Below, in pieces: positions 7,175-16,608 of a stretch of DNA of 64,000 nt (positions are counted from its first letter, which is position 1; every line of letters starts with the position of its first letter). The notes beneath the pieces were generated by a model. The model was not told the origin of the DNA. It did not search any database and worked only from the letters and a program-made list of their open reading frames with translations. The translations under genes and the position numbers were made by a program. Origin of the DNA: Cognatishimia activa (GTDB lineage: Bacteria > Pseudomonadota > Alphaproteobacteria > Rhodobacterales > Rhodobacteraceae); the NCBI RefSeq assembly GCF_017798205.1, contig NZ_CP060010.1, forward strand, positions 682,001 to 746,000. Direction: 5' to 3'.

Positions 7175-9699
7175 GCCTGAGGATTGCAGCCCGCTTTGCC
7201 CGGCGTGAATTGCGCGGAGGCCTGAAAGGGTTTCGCATCTTCCTCGCCTGTCTGGCGCTTGGCGTGGCCGCGATTGCGGGGATCGGGTCGGTTCGGTCTT
7301 CGATCGAAGCAGGCATCGCCGATCAGGGCGCGACGCTTTTGGGCGGGGACGCGCAAATGCAGTTCACCTATCGCTATGCCTCGGACGAGGAACGCGCGTG
7401 GATGGCAGAACAGGCCACCGCGATTTCAGAGGTGGTGGATTTCAGATCCATGGCCGTGGTGGAGCGAGATGGCGCCACCGAACGCGGCCTGACCCAGATC
7501 AAGGCCGTCGATGATCTTTACCCGCTGGTGGGTGAGATCAAACTAGAAGGCAGGATGGATCTGGCCACCGCTTTCGCAGGTCAAAACGGCCTGCCCGGCG
7601 CGGTGATCCACCCGCAACTGGCAGCGCAATTGGCGCTGGAGATTGGCGATACCTTCAAGCTCGGCCTGCAGGAATTCACGGTGGCCGCTTTACTTCAATC
7701 CGAGCCCGACAGCGCGGGCGGCGGCTTCGGGCTTGGGCCGCGCACAATGGTGCTGACCAAGGACCTTGCAGACTCAGCACTGCTTTCCCCCGGCACGCTT
7801 TTTGACACGCAATACCGGATGCTTTTGGCCGAAGGTGTCGACATGGACGTCGCCAAATCTGACGCCACCCAGCGGTTTGAAGACACCGGCATGCGTTGGA
7901 GCGACAGCCGCAATGGCGCGCCAGGTATCTCGGAATTTGTCGACCGCTTGGGGGCATTCCTGATCCTTGTGGGGCTCGCAGGCCTTGCGGTTGGCGGCGT
8001 CGGCGTCTCGGCCGCCATCCGCGCCTATCTGGCGAGTAAAACACAGGTGATCGCGACCTTGCGTTCTTTGGGGGCCTCTCGGGCGACGATCTTTCTGACC
8101 TATTTCCTGCAGATCGGTGTGCTGAGCATCTTGGGCATCGCGATTGGTCTGACCTTGGGCACATTGGCCCCGATTGCTTTGGCTCCCGTGATTTCGGCGG
8201 TCTTGCCATTGCCGACGGTGATTGCTGTGCATCCAGAGGCCCTGCTGGAGGCTTCGGTCTATGGCGCGTTGACCGCGTTGATCTTTACCCTCTGGCCGCT
8301 GGCGCGGACCGAGGATGTGCGCGCGGCGTCTCTGTTCCGAGACGCGATGAATGCGGCTCCGGGTATTCCTGCGGTTCGGTATCTATTGGCGACAGGGGCG
8401 CTCCTCGCTTTGCTCGTCGCTGCGGCCTCGTGGTTCTCTGGCAACCTGACGCTGACGCTCTGGACCACGGGTGGCATTGCAGGCGCGCTGTTGTTGCTGG
8501 CGCTGGCCTCTGTCGCGATCCGTTGGATCTCGCGTCGGGCGACGCGGCGCTCACGTCGGCGTCCTGCACTGCGTTGGGCCTTGGCAGCAATTTCCAGCCC
8601 ACGAGAAGGGGCGGCCTCTGTTGTCTTGTCGCTGGGGCTTGGCCTGTCGGTTCTGGCCGCCGTCGGCCAGATCGACGGCAACCTACGTGGCGCGATTTCG
8701 CGGGACTTGCCGAGCGTTGCGCCGAGCTATTTCTTTGTAGACATCCAGCGCGATCAGATGCCCGGCTTCCTTGCCCGGATGGAGAGCGACCCTGCCGTCA
8801 GCAACGTCGAAAGCGCCCCCATGCTGCGCGGCGTCATCACGCGGATCAATGGCATGCCAGCCACTGAGGTCGCCGGAGATCACTGGGTCATCCAAGGCGA
8901 CCGTGGCGTCAGCTATGCCGGTGCCCTGCCCGAGACCACCGAGATCCTAGAGGGGGAATGGTGGGGCGCTGATTATACCGGCGCGCCTCAGATCAGTTTC
9001 GCCGCAGAAGAGGCCGAAGAGATCGGCCTCAAACTGGGTGACACAATGACCGTCAATATTCTGGGTCGCGACATCACTGGCACGGTCACGAGCTTCCGCG
9101 ATGTTGATTTCTCGACTGCAGGCATGGGCTTTGTGCTGGTCATGAACGAAGCCGCCCTGGCCGGCGCGCCGCATAGTTTCATCGCAACCGTCTATGCAGA
9201 GAAAGAGGCCGAAGCCGCGATCCTGCGTGACATCACAAGCGCCAATCCAAACATCACAGCGATCTCGGTGCGCGATGCGATCGACAACGTCAGCAACATC
9301 CTTGGATCGATTGCGGCGGCGACGTCATACGGCGCGGCAGCCACCTTGCTGACGGGCTTCCTTGTGCTGATCGGAGCCGCCGCCGCGGGCCAACAGAACC
9401 GCACCTATGAGGCGGCGATCCTGAAAACGCTTGGGGCGACACGCCAGCGTATTCTGATGAGCTTTGCCTTGCGTTCTGCGCTCTTGGGAACGGCGGCTGG
9501 TCTGGTGGCCCTGACTGCAGGGATCATCGGCGGCTGGGCGGTCAGTTTCTATATTCTGGAGACCGATTACGAGATCATCTGGAACAACGCATTGGCCATT
9601 GTCGCAGGCGGCGTGATCGCCACGCTTTTGGCTGGACTTGCATTCGCCGCCGCCCCTCTTGCGACCAAACCCGCGCGGACGTTGCGCAGCGCGGACTGA
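7171..9699 (+). CDS. ABC transporter permease, YbbP/FtsX family
   Basis: The 842-aa integral membrane protein has one N-terminal membrane segment, a large periplasmic region, a FtsX-type core (~residues 250-430), a second periplasmic region (~520-700) and a final FtsX repeat with three membrane segments. This is the duplicated ten-TM organisation of YbbP-like permeases. With the preceding ATPase and the divergent TesA-like hydrolase it probably forms a periplasmic lipid or ester-related system, though the substrate is unknown even for the E. coli members. Confidence 0.9.
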   Translation: MSLRIAARFARRELRGGLKGFRIFLACLALGVAAIAGIGSVRSSIEAGIADQGATLLGGDAQMQFTYRYASDEERAWMAEQATAISEVVDFRSMAVVERDGATERGLTQIKAVDDLYPLVGEIKLEGRMDLATAFAGQNGLPGAVIHPQLAAQLALEIGDTFKLGLQEFTVAALLQSEPDSAGGGFGLGPRTMVLTKDLADSALLSPGTLFDTQYRMLLAEGVDMDVAKSDATQRFEDTGMRWSDSRNGAPGISEFVDRLGAFLILVGLAGLAVGGVGVSAAIRAYLASKTQVIATLRSLGASRATIFLTYFLQIGVLSILGIAIGLTLGTLAPIALAPVISAVLPLPTVIAVHPEALLEASVYGALTALIFTLWPLARTEDVRAASLFRDAMNAAPGIPAVRYLLATGALLALLVAAASWFSGNLTLTLWTTGGIAGALLLLALASVAIRWISRRATRRSRRRPALRWALAAISSPREGAASVVLSLGLGLSVLAAVGQIDGNLRGAISRDLPSVAPSYFFVDIQRDQMPGFLARMESDPAVSNVESAPMLRGVITRINGMPATEVAGDHWVIQGDRGVSYAGALPETTEILEGEWWGADYTGAPQISFAAEEAEEIGLKLGDTMTVNILGRDITGTVTSFRDVDFSTAGMGFVLVMNEAALAGAPHSFIATVYAEKEAEAAILRDITSANPNITAISVRDAIDNVSNILGSIAAATSYGAAATLLTGFLVLIGAAAAGQQNRTYEAAILKTLGATRQRILMSFALRSALLGTAAGLVALTAGIIGGWAVSFYILETDYEIIWNNALAIVAGGVIATLLAGLAFAAAPLATKPARTLRSAD

Positions 9700-9727
9700 C
9701 CCGTTTCGTCCAGCCCCCCAAAATGCA

Positions 9728-9761
9728 CTATCGCACGCGCTATGGGAGACGCGTGCGATAG
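9728..9761. terminator. Perfect 12-bp hairpin after the ABC permease
   Basis: CTATCGCACGCG (9728-9739) pairs perfectly with CGCGTGCGATAG (9750-9761) around a 10-base loop, 29 bases after the permease stop. There is no T tract on the plus strand, so it could be a transcript-stabilising hairpin, a Rho-assisted end, or a dyad binding site. Confidence 0.55.
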
Positions 9762-10085
9762 GCGATAAAATTGAACGGCTTTTGGGATGACCCATGGGGA
9801 ATGCGGTCAGCCATTCGGGGATCGAGGCAACCAATTTACGCACCCCAGCGAGATCATTAACTTTGCTGACCAACGATTTAACTTTGGGGAGCGGGTTTGG
9901 CCGCCGTCTTGGTTTTTCTACATCTGTAAGCGCTTGCAGGCGACTGTGGACTCGTGGGTGTCGTCCAAAAATTCGCGAAAAACGGGCCAATACCGATCAT
10001 GATTCACGAAATGCAGCACGGAATTCTCTATGTTTCGCGAAGTGATAGCGTTCTGGGATTGGTGAAAAAGCGATCCCCAATCCTT
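9762..10085. other. Intergenic stretch without a recognised gene
   Basis: Short open frames here lack ribosome-binding sites and family similarity. A 7-bp inverted repeat, GGATTGG (10056-10062) and CCAATCC (10077-10083), lies just downstream of the LytTR gene stop on the minus strand and may mark its transcript end. The segment is richer in A+T than the flanking genes. I see nothing else I can name. Confidence 0.4.
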
Positions 10086-10928
10086 CTAACGAAAGTTTTC
10101 CTGATACCAGTCGCGAAAGTCCTTTTGCCGCGATCGCGCCACAGGAATTGAGCGACCTCCGGAAACACGGACGTCCTTGAAAGCGGCACTGTTTTGCGCG
10201 CTTTGCAGAGATGATTTGGCAACCCAGAACGAGCGGTGCACTCGAAACCCCGCATCTGCCGGAAGCTGGTTTGTCAGAGCAGACAAGGTGGACCTGACAG
10301 TCACCAGCCGATCCACCTGCACGATATCGACATAATGCTCGCGCGCTTCAAGATAGAGGATACTGGACAGAGGAATTGACCCGCCGCTGGTGACCAGAAG
10401 CGGCTCAATATGTGTATCTTCGGAGGTGCTGCGGCCCTCTCTGAGGTGTTCCACGAAGATCCATTTCGCGATGACAAATTCGAAACATTGAGAAGCCACG
10501 AGGCTGGTTGCCAGAATGATTGGCGCGCGCGTGACACTTGCCTCCGGAGCATGCGCACCAAAGGCAGAAACTCCGAAACCCACGGCAAGCATGGCCGTGA
10601 TGCACAGGACGGGCACGGAGATGAACGGCAGGACAATGGCTTTGTCATCTCTACGGAGATTATAGAGTTTCACCCCGGCGAGGCCTGCTAGCAAAAGCAC
10701 GACGTAGAAAATGATCGTCAAAAGCCAAAACGCGGCGCGTTCAAGAATCGGAAGGCTTTCCTGGAACAGGGGCGGATCCGTTGCCACAAGGATCACAAAG
10801 ACCAATGCAAGGGCTGACAGAAAACGGCGCGAGGTCAAAAAACTGTAAAGTTCACAGGTCGTAAAGGCCAATTCATCGCCGTTGGCCAAGAACAAACGCC
10901 AGTTTCGGTTATATAGACTTCTGTACAT
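10086..10928 (-). CDS. Membrane-bound LytTR-type transcriptional regulator
   Basis: The product (280 aa from the start used here; 291 aa from an alternative ATG ending at 10961) has four hydrophobic segments, residues ~35-55, 66-87, 97-122 and 133-159, followed by a C-terminal LytTR DNA-binding domain of about 100 residues. The domain shows IPLSSILYLEAREHYVDIVQ, TVRSTLSALTNQLP and FRVHRSFWVAK, which match LytTR. There is no receiver domain and no adjacent kinase, so the membrane part may sense the signal directly. The start choice is uncertain: GGAAGG precedes 10928 closely and nothing precedes 10961. Confidence 0.8.
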   Translation of the reverse strand: MYRSLYNRNWRLFLANGDELAFTTCELYSFLTSRRFLSALALVFVILVATDPPLFQESLPILERAAFWLLTIIFYVVLLLAGLAGVKLYNLRRDDKAIVLPFISVPVLCITAMLAVGFGVSAFGAHAPEASVTRAPIILATSLVASQCFEFVIAKWIFVEHLREGRSTSEDTHIEPLLVTSGGSIPLSSILYLEAREHYVDIVQVDRLVTVRSTLSALTNQLPADAGFRVHRSFWVAKSSLQSAQNSAAFKDVRVSGGRSIPVARSRQKDFRDWYQENFR

Positions 10929-11075
10929 AGCCTTCCGGTTACTCTGATGTCTGTCGCGCATTCTGCGCGATGTCGATCTGGATGCTAAAATGGCCTAATA
11001 ACGAGAGTCCACTCCCTTTGTTGTACACTATAGGTGGATTGCCCTTGGTTCGTGTCTGTTCCTTACAACGAACAG

Positions 11076-11101
11076 CCAGCTCACCTTCAAAGGTCAGCTG
11101 G
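11076..11101 (-). terminator. Hairpin downstream of gcvP
   Basis: CCAGCT and ACCTT at 11076-11087 pair with AAGGT and AGCTGG at 11090-11101, with one mismatch. It lies 30 bases beyond the gcvP stop on the minus strand. There is no U tract, so efficient intrinsic termination is uncertain. Confidence 0.45.
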
Positions 11102-11130
11102 CCCAGATTTCGTCAGGTTTACATTCGCGC

Positions 11131-13980
11131 CTATTCCGCCGCCTCGGCGTAGTCATCCATTGGCGGGCAGGTGCAGACCAGATGGCGGTCGCCATAGGCG
11201 TTGTCGACACGGTTGACCGGAGGCCAGTATTTGTCGACGCGGAAGGCTCCGGGCGGGAAGCAGCCCTGTTCGCGGCTATAGGGCCGGTCCCAATCTCGCA
11301 CGAGGTCTTCCATGGTGTGTGGCGCGTTCTTGAGCGGGTTGTTTTCCGCATCTGACCTGCCGTCCTCGACCGCTTTGATCTCGTCGCGGATCGACAGCAT
11401 GGCGTCGATGAAACGGTCAAGCTCGGCTTTGGTTTCGGACTCGGTCGGCTCGATCATCAGCGTGCCAGCGACGGGCCAGCTCATGGTTGGCGCGTGGAAG
11501 CCGTTGTCGATCAGGCGCTTGGCGATGTCGTCCACGGTGATGTGGGCGCTATCCGCAAAGGGTCGCGTGTCGAGGATACATTCATGCGCGACGCGCCCCG
11601 AGGGGCCTTTGTAAAGCACGTCAAACGCGCCTTCGAGCCGTTTGGCGATGTAGTTCGCATTGAGGATCGCAACACGGGTGGCCTGGGTGAGGCCGTCTCC
11701 GCCCATAAGCAAGCAATAGGCCCAACTGATCGCCAGAATGGACGCAGACCCATAGGGCGCGGCCGAGACCGGGCCTTCGGTGCCGTCGGTTTCCGGGTGG
11801 CCCGGTAGATGCGGTTCCAGATGGGCTTTGACGCCGATCGGACCCATGCCGGGGCCGCCGCCGCCATGGGGGATGGCGAAGGTTTTATGCAGGTTGAGGT
11901 GGCTGACGTCACCGCCAAGGTCTCCGGGACGGCTAAGGCCGACCATGGCATTCATATTCGCACCGTCGATATAGACCTGACCGCCGGCGTCATGGGTGAT
12001 CTGGCAGACCTCATGCACGGTTTCCTCAAAAACGCCGTGGGTGGAGGGGTATGTGATCATACAGCCCGCGAGGTTCTCGGCGTGTTTGGCGGCCTTTTCG
12101 CGGAAGTCATCGAGATCAATGTCGCCTTTTTCGTCAGAGGCCACAGGGACGACTTTCCAGCCGACCATCTGAGCGGAGGCCGGGTTGGTGCCGTGGGCGC
12201 TCATCGGGATCAGACAGATGTTGCGATGCCCTTCACCGCGCGCGCGGTGATAGGCGGCGATGGTCAAAAGGCCCGCGTATTCGCCCTGCGCGCCAGAGTT
12301 CGGCTGCATCGAGATCGCGTCATAGCCGGTGATCTGGCATAGCTTGTCCGATAGATCCGTGACCATTTCCGTATAGCCAGCCGCCTGATCGACCGGCGCG
12401 AAGGGGTGCATATGGGCGAACTCGGGCCAGCTGATAGGCATCATTTCTGCGGCCGCATTCAGCTTCATTGTGCAGGACCCAAGCGGGATCATCGCGCGGT
12501 CAAGCGCGAGGTCGCGGTCGGCCAAGCGACGCATGTAACGCATCATCTCGGTTTCGGCGCGGTTCATGTGGAAGATCGGGTGGGTCAGATAATCTGACTG
12601 GCGGTGCATGTTTTCCGGCACGCGGTATTTCGGCGTGAAATCATCGTCGGCTTTGAGGATACCAAAGGCACGCCAGACGGCCTCGATGGTTTCCGGACGC
12701 GTGGTTTCATCCAGCGTGATTCCGACGCGTTTCTCGCCAACCTGACGCAGGTTCAAACCTTCGTCGCGTGCTGATTTCATGACCGCAGCTTGCAGAGGCC
12801 CGACGTCCACGGTGATCGTGTCAAAGAAGCTTTGTGGGTCGACTTTAAAGCCCGCGGTCTCAAGCCCTTCGGCCATGCGAACCGTCTTACGGTGGATGCG
12901 CTGCGCAATCGCCTTAAGCCCCTTTGGCCCATGGAAAACAGCATACATCGACGCCATGACTGCAAGCAGCGCCTGGGCTGTACATACATTCGAGGTCGCT
13001 TTTTCACGACGGATATGCTGTTCGCGGGTTTGAAGGGACAGGCGGTAGGCGCGATTGCCATGCGCATCCACCGAGACCCCGACCAGACGGCCGGGCATCG
13101 CGCGTTTGTGGGCTTCTTTTGTGGCCATATAGGCCGCGTGCGGGCCACCATAGCCCATCGGCACGCCGAACCGCTGGGTCGAACCAACAGCGATATCGGC
13201 CCCCATGGCGCCGGGTTCTTTGAGCAAGGTCAGGGACAGAGGATCTGCAGCCACAACTGCGATGCCTTTGGCGGCATGCAGCTTTTCGATATGGGCGGTG
13301 AAGTCCCGTACGTGACCGTATGTTCCGGGGTATTGGAACAGCGCGCCAAAGACCTCGTCCGCGTTCATCTTGTCGGGGTTGCCGACGATCACCTCGATGC
13401 CCAAAGGTGCTGCGCGGGTTTGCACGACGGCAATGTTTTGCGGGTGACAGTCGCGGTCGACAAAGAAGGCCTTAGCCTTGGATTTGCTGACCCGCTGCGC
13501 CATGGTCATCGCCTCGGCGCAGGCGGTGGATTCATCGAGCAAGGAAGCGTTGGCGATCTCGAGACCCGTCAGATCGCTGACCATGGTCTGAAAGTTCAAG
13601 AGCGCCTCAAGACGGCCCTGCGAGATCTCTGGCTGATAGGGCGTGTAGGCGGTGTACCACGCCGGGTTTTCCAGAATATTGCGCTGAATTGCAGGCGGCG
13701 TGACGGTACCATGATACCCCTGACCGATGAGGCTTTTCATCAGTTTGTTCTTGCCCGCGACTTCCCGCATCCGGTGCAACAGCTCGCGTTCCGACAGAGG
13801 GCGCCCCATCTCGAGCGGCTCTTTCTGGCGGATTGATTGCGGCAGAGTATCGTCGATCAGCGCGTCCAGATCAGAGGCACCGACCACGGCCAGCATATCG
13901 TCCATTTCTTCGGGGGACGGGCCGATGTGACGGCGATTGGCGAAGTCATACGGCAGGTAATCTGTTGGTTTGAAAGGCAT
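11131..13980 (-). CDS. gcvP: Glycine dehydrogenase (decarboxylating), P protein
   Basis: GcvP is the PLP-dependent subunit of the glycine cleavage system. It decarboxylates glycine and passes the aminomethyl group to the lipoyl arm of GcvH. The 949-aa length matches the single-chain form with tandem N- and C-terminal halves. The PLP lysine is in [15 protein letters not shown] (Lys699), and the glycine-rich loop follows. The start at 13980 has GGAGG six bases upstream; the frame is open for 17 codons more without homology. It is the last gene of gcvT-gcvH-gcvP, under the glycine riboswitch before gcvT. Confidence 0.97.
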   Translation of the reverse strand: MPFKPTDYLPYDFANRRHIGPSPEEMDDMLAVVGASDLDALIDDTLPQSIRQKEPLEMGRPLSERELLHRMREVAGKNKLMKSLIGQGYHGTVTPPAIQRNILENPAWYTAYTPYQPEISQGRLEALLNFQTMVSDLTGLEIANASLLDESTACAEAMTMAQRVSKSKAKAFFVDRDCHPQNIAVVQTRAAPLGIEVIVGNPDKMNADEVFGALFQYPGTYGHVRDFTAHIEKLHAAKGIAVVAADPLSLTLLKEPGAMGADIAVGSTQRFGVPMGYGGPHAAYMATKEAHKRAMPGRLVGVSVDAHGNRAYRLSLQTREQHIRREKATSNVCTAQALLAVMASMYAVFHGPKGLKAIAQRIHRKTVRMAEGLETAGFKVDPQSFFDTITVDVGPLQAAVMKSARDEGLNLRQVGEKRVGITLDETTRPETIEAVWRAFGILKADDDFTPKYRVPENMHRQSDYLTHPIFHMNRAETEMMRYMRRLADRDLALDRAMIPLGSCTMKLNAAAEMMPISWPEFAHMHPFAPVDQAAGYTEMVTDLSDKLCQITGYDAISMQPNSGAQGEYAGLLTIAAYHRARGEGHRNICLIPMSAHGTNPASAQMVGWKVVPVASDEKGDIDLDDFREKAAKHAENLAGCMITYPSTHGVFEETVHEVCQITHDAGGQVYIDGANMNAMVGLSRPGDLGGDVSHLNLHKTFAIPHGGGGPGMGPIGVKAHLEPHLPGHPETDGTEGPVSAAPYGSASILAISWAYCLLMGGDGLTQATRVAILNANYIAKRLEGAFDVLYKGPSGRVAHECILDTRPFADSAHITVDDIAKRLIDNGFHAPTMSWPVAGTLMIEPTESETKAELDRFIDAMLSIRDEIKAVEDGRSDAENNPLKNAPHTMEDLVRDWDRPYSREQGCFPPGAFRVDKYWPPVNRVDNAYGDRHLVCTCPPMDDYAEAAE

Positions 13981-14067
13981 ATTGGCCTCCGGATACGGGT
14001 ACAGGTTATGAGCGGGGCCAAGTGGCCCCAAGGGGATTGGGCGTCACGCCCGCAAGGTTTGGTGGCC

Positions 14068-14427
14068 TTAGCCGATGAAGTCTTTGTAGGCGGCTTCGTC
14101 CATCATATCGTCCATTTGGCTGGCGTCGGCCGCCTTCATTTTGAAGAACCATGCATCGCCCAGAGGGTCTTCGTTCACCTTGCCGGGCTCGTCCACGAGG
14201 GCCTCGTTGACCTCGACGATTTCACCGTCGATGGGCGCGAGGATGTCAGACGCCGCTTTGACGGATTCGATCACACAGACCTCGTCGTCCTTGCTGACCT
14301 CAGTGTCTGTTTCAGGCAGTTCTACGAACACCACATCGCCCAATTGCTCGGCCGCGTGCTCGGTGATGCCGACGACGATCAGGCCGTCTTCTTCGCGGAG
14401 CCATTCGTGCTCTTCGGTGAATTTCAT
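14068..14427 (-). CDS. gcvH: Glycine cleavage system H protein
   Basis: GcvH is the lipoylated carrier that shuttles the aminomethyl intermediate between the P, T and L proteins. The 119-aa length is usual. The lipoyl lysine lies in IESVKAASD (Lys57), and the C-terminal [12 protein letters not shown] matches the family's GEGWLFKM region. AGGAGA precedes the ATG by six bases. It sits 18 bases after gcvT and 87 bases before gcvP, all on the minus strand. Confidence 0.97.
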   Translation of the reverse strand: MKFTEEHEWLREEDGLIVVGITEHAAEQLGDVVFVELPETDTEVSKDDEVCVIESVKAASDILAPIDGEIVEVNEALVDEPGKVNEDPLGDAWFFKMKAADASQMDDMMDEAAYKDFIG

Positions 14428-14445
14428 GGGGTGTCTCCTGTTGGC

Positions 14446-15579
14446 TTAACGTTTGAAGTTGGCGGGGATGAAGGGAAGTTTGGCGACCTTGAGCGGCATG
14501 CGTTTATTGCGCACCTCGCCAAAGAGTTGCGTGCCCTCAGAGGCGAGGTCGGCTGTGACATAGCCCATGGCTACGGGGGCGTTGACCGAGGGGCCAAAGC
14601 CGCCTGACGTGACCGCGCCCACGGGGGTATCTGCGTCTTCGCTTGCGAAAATCTGTGTGCCGGCCCGCATTGGGGCGCGGCCCTCGGGCAACAAGCCGAC
14701 ACGTTTGCGGCTGGCACCTTCGCTGAGAACTTTGAGGATATGGTCCGATCCCGGGAAGCCTCCGGCGCGGTCGCCGCCCGCGCGGCGCACTTTTTGGATG
14801 GCCCATGTCAGGCCTGCTGCGCCGGGGTCGCTTTGTGCGTCGATGTCGTTGCCGTAAAGGCAAAGTCCGGCCTCAAGCCTCAGGCTGTCGCGCGCGCCAA
14901 GACCGATGGGCGCGACCTCTTCCATTGCGAGCAAGGCTTCGCAGAGGGATTGAGCAGCCGCCTCGGGCACCGAGATTTCATACCCGTCTTCACCGGTGTA
15001 GCCCGATCGTGAGACCCAACAGTCCACACCTTGCAATTCCAGTGTCGCGACATCCATGAATTTCATATCAGCTGCCGCAGGGTTCAAACGCGACAACGCA
15101 GTTTCCGCCGCCGGACCCTGCAAAGCGATCAAAGCGCGATCCGTGATGACCTCGACCACGATCTGCGGCTCAAGCGCGGCTTTCATGCGGGTGATGTCGG
15201 CCTCTTTGCAGGCAGCATTCACGACCACAAACAGATGATCGCCGCGGTTGGCAAACATCAGATCATCCTCGATCCCGCCCGCCTCATTGGTAAACAGCCC
15301 ATAGCGCTGGCGGCCCTCGCCCAAGCCCAGAACATCCATCGGCACCAGCGTCTCAAACGCCGAGGCAACCGCCTCATAACTCGCGCCGCGCAGGATCACC
15401 TGACCCATATGGCTGACGTCAAACAAACCAGCCTCGGCGCGGCAATGCAGGTGTTCTTTCATCACCCCCATCGGGTATTGCACCGGCATGTCATAGCCCG
15501 CGAATGGCACCATTTTGGCCCCAAGGCCAACGTGCATGCCGTACAAAGCCGTGCGGTGCAGGTCACCGGTTTCAACCAT
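14446..15579 (-). CDS. gcvT: Glycine cleavage system T protein (aminomethyltransferase)
   Basis: GcvT transfers the methylene group from the H-protein intermediate to tetrahydrofolate and releases ammonia. The 377-aa product has the N-terminal LFDVSHMGQVILRG and the C-terminal SGGFGPSVNAPVAMGYV region, both typical of the folate-binding T protein. The start is taken at 15579, with GGAGG eight bases upstream; an in-frame ATG five codons earlier is less likely. It is first in the operon and directly downstream of a tandem glycine riboswitch. Confidence 0.96.
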   Translation of the reverse strand: MVETGDLHRTALYGMHVGLGAKMVPFAGYDMPVQYPMGVMKEHLHCRAEAGLFDVSHMGQVILRGASYEAVASAFETLVPMDVLGLGEGRQRYGLFTNEAGGIEDDLMFANRGDHLFVVVNAACKEADITRMKAALEPQIVVEVITDRALIALQGPAAETALSRLNPAAADMKFMDVATLELQGVDCWVSRSGYTGEDGYEISVPEAAAQSLCEALLAMEEVAPIGLGARDSLRLEAGLCLYGNDIDAQSDPGAAGLTWAIQKVRRAGGDRAGGFPGSDHILKVLSEGASRKRVGLLPEGRAPMRAGTQIFASEDADTPVGAVTSGGFGPSVNAPVAMGYVTADLASEGTQLFGEVRNKRMPLKVAKLPFIPANFKR

Positions 15580-15660
15580 CACTCGTTCCTCCATTCCGGA
15601 GGCAATTTCATCGAAAAAGCACCCGGCATCACAAAGCGCATGTCACCCATGCGCGCGATG

Positions 15661-15820
15661 CCCCCTCTGTCCTTTCGCCTGAGATCGTTATCCCTTCGGC
15701 GGACGCATTTCGCGCCTCTCTCCAGAGTTCATTCATGGCGGTCTCGGTCCCATCGGCCTGAGAGTTTCCGGGGCGGTTGCTCCTTCGGCACCGAAGTTAA
15801 TCGGTTCTCCCGAGTCACCA
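15661..15820 (-). promoter_or_regulatory. Tandem glycine riboswitch
   Basis: Read on the minus strand, the leader has two consecutive glycine aptamers. The first has CTCGGGAGA, GCCGAAGGAGCAA and CCGGAAACTCTCAGGC; the second has CTGGAGAGAGGC, GCCGAAGGGATAA and ATCTCAGGCGAAAGGACAGA. These are the conserved P1/P3 core blocks of this RNA class, joined by the usual short linker. The 3' end is ~80 bases from the gcvT start. Established knowledge: glycine binding switches gcv operons on. Confidence 0.95.
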
Positions 15821-15829
15821 TGTTCCTTA

Positions 15830-15858
15830 ACGTTATGCAGGAAAACCGACCGGTTCAA
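15830..15858 (-). promoter_or_regulatory. Candidate promoter of the gcvTHP operon
   Basis: On the minus strand, TTGAAC (15858-15853) and TAACGT (15835-15830) are 17 bases apart. The -35 matches four of six consensus bases and the -10 matches three. Transcription would begin just before the first glycine aptamer, as expected. Confidence 0.45.
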
Positions 15859-15987
15859 GGCAAAATGCGACGCGAAAAACGACATTCGGCACTTTTTCGT
15901 AAGATCATGAATCTGCTTAATAATTATGCACGCATCTCCCTCATGATACTTAGCCAGACGCGAGAAAGCGACCTGGAGCGAATGCGG

Positions 15988-16014
15988 CTGGCATGCAACT
16001 GCATGCCGGTTTTT
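15988..16014 (+). terminator. Strong intrinsic terminator without an obvious upstream gene
   Basis: CTGGCATGC (15988-15996) pairs with GCATGCCGG (16001-16009), with one G-U pair, around loop AACT, and runs straight into TTTTT. The shape and U tract point to termination of a plus-strand transcript. The plus strand between the gcv promoter and this site contains no convincing gene, so it may end a small RNA or act as an attenuator for the gene at 16054. Confidence 0.75.
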
Positions 16015-16053
16015 GCAATTGACTCGCGCCTCAAAAACCGCCTCATTTCGCCC

Positions 16054-16608
16054 ATGAGCAGACCCTTCTTTTTCGGCTATGGCAGCCTCGTGAATATCCA
16101 TACACATGCGTATGGCGAGACCTCGACCGCAGAGCTGCAAGGCTGGCGACGTATCTGGCAAATGACGCCCCTAAGGCCGCATCCCTTCCTGTCGATTGAG
16201 CCCCAAGACGGCTGCGTAATCCAGGGTCTGATCGCGCACGTGCCCGACGGCGATTGGGCGCAATTGGATGCGCGGGAATATGGATATGATCGGCTGAGCA
16301 CCGATCGCGTGAAGCACGCACGCAACGACGATCCAGAGCTGGCGATCTATGTCGTGCCAAAGCCTGCGCCTACGTTGCAGCTTGAGAAAGGGCCGATCCT
16401 GCTCAGCTATCTGGACGTGGTCATTCAGGGATTTCTCAAAGAGTTCGGCGAAGGCGGAGTGCGTGCGTTTTTTGACACGACGGCAGGCTGGGATCATCCG
16501 ATCGACAATGACCGGGATGCCCCGAAATATCCGCGTCACCAAAGGCTCTCGCCTCACGAAACTGCGCTGGTGGACGCCGAGCTGAAACGCCTTGGAATTT
16601 CGATCTAG
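16054..16608 (+). CDS. Gamma-glutamylcyclotransferase-like protein
   Basis: The 184-aa product begins with FFFGYGSLVN, the substrate-loop motif (YGSL) of the GGCT/AIG2-like fold. Members release 5-oxoproline from gamma-glutamyl compounds or act in related amine chemistry; the real substrate here is unknown. The frame is open upstream to 15031, but that part overlaps the gcvT leader on the other strand and has no homology, so ATG 16054 is used although no clear Shine-Dalgarno site precedes it. An intrinsic terminator lies 40 bases upstream. The stop shares CTAG with the convergent MATE gene. Confidence 0.78.
   Translation: MSRPFFFGYGSLVNIHTHAYGETSTAELQGWRRIWQMTPLRPHPFLSIEPQDGCVIQGLIAHVPDGDWAQLDAREYGYDRLSTDRVKHARNDDPELAIYVVPKPAPTLQLEKGPILLSYLDVVIQGFLKEFGEGGVRAFFDTTAGWDHPIDNDRDAPKYPRHQRLSPHETALVDAELKRLGISI

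Noticed and set aside
15031-16053. Long upstream extension of the GGCT-like frame
   Set aside because: It runs antisense through gcvT and the glycine riboswitch and across an intrinsic terminator.
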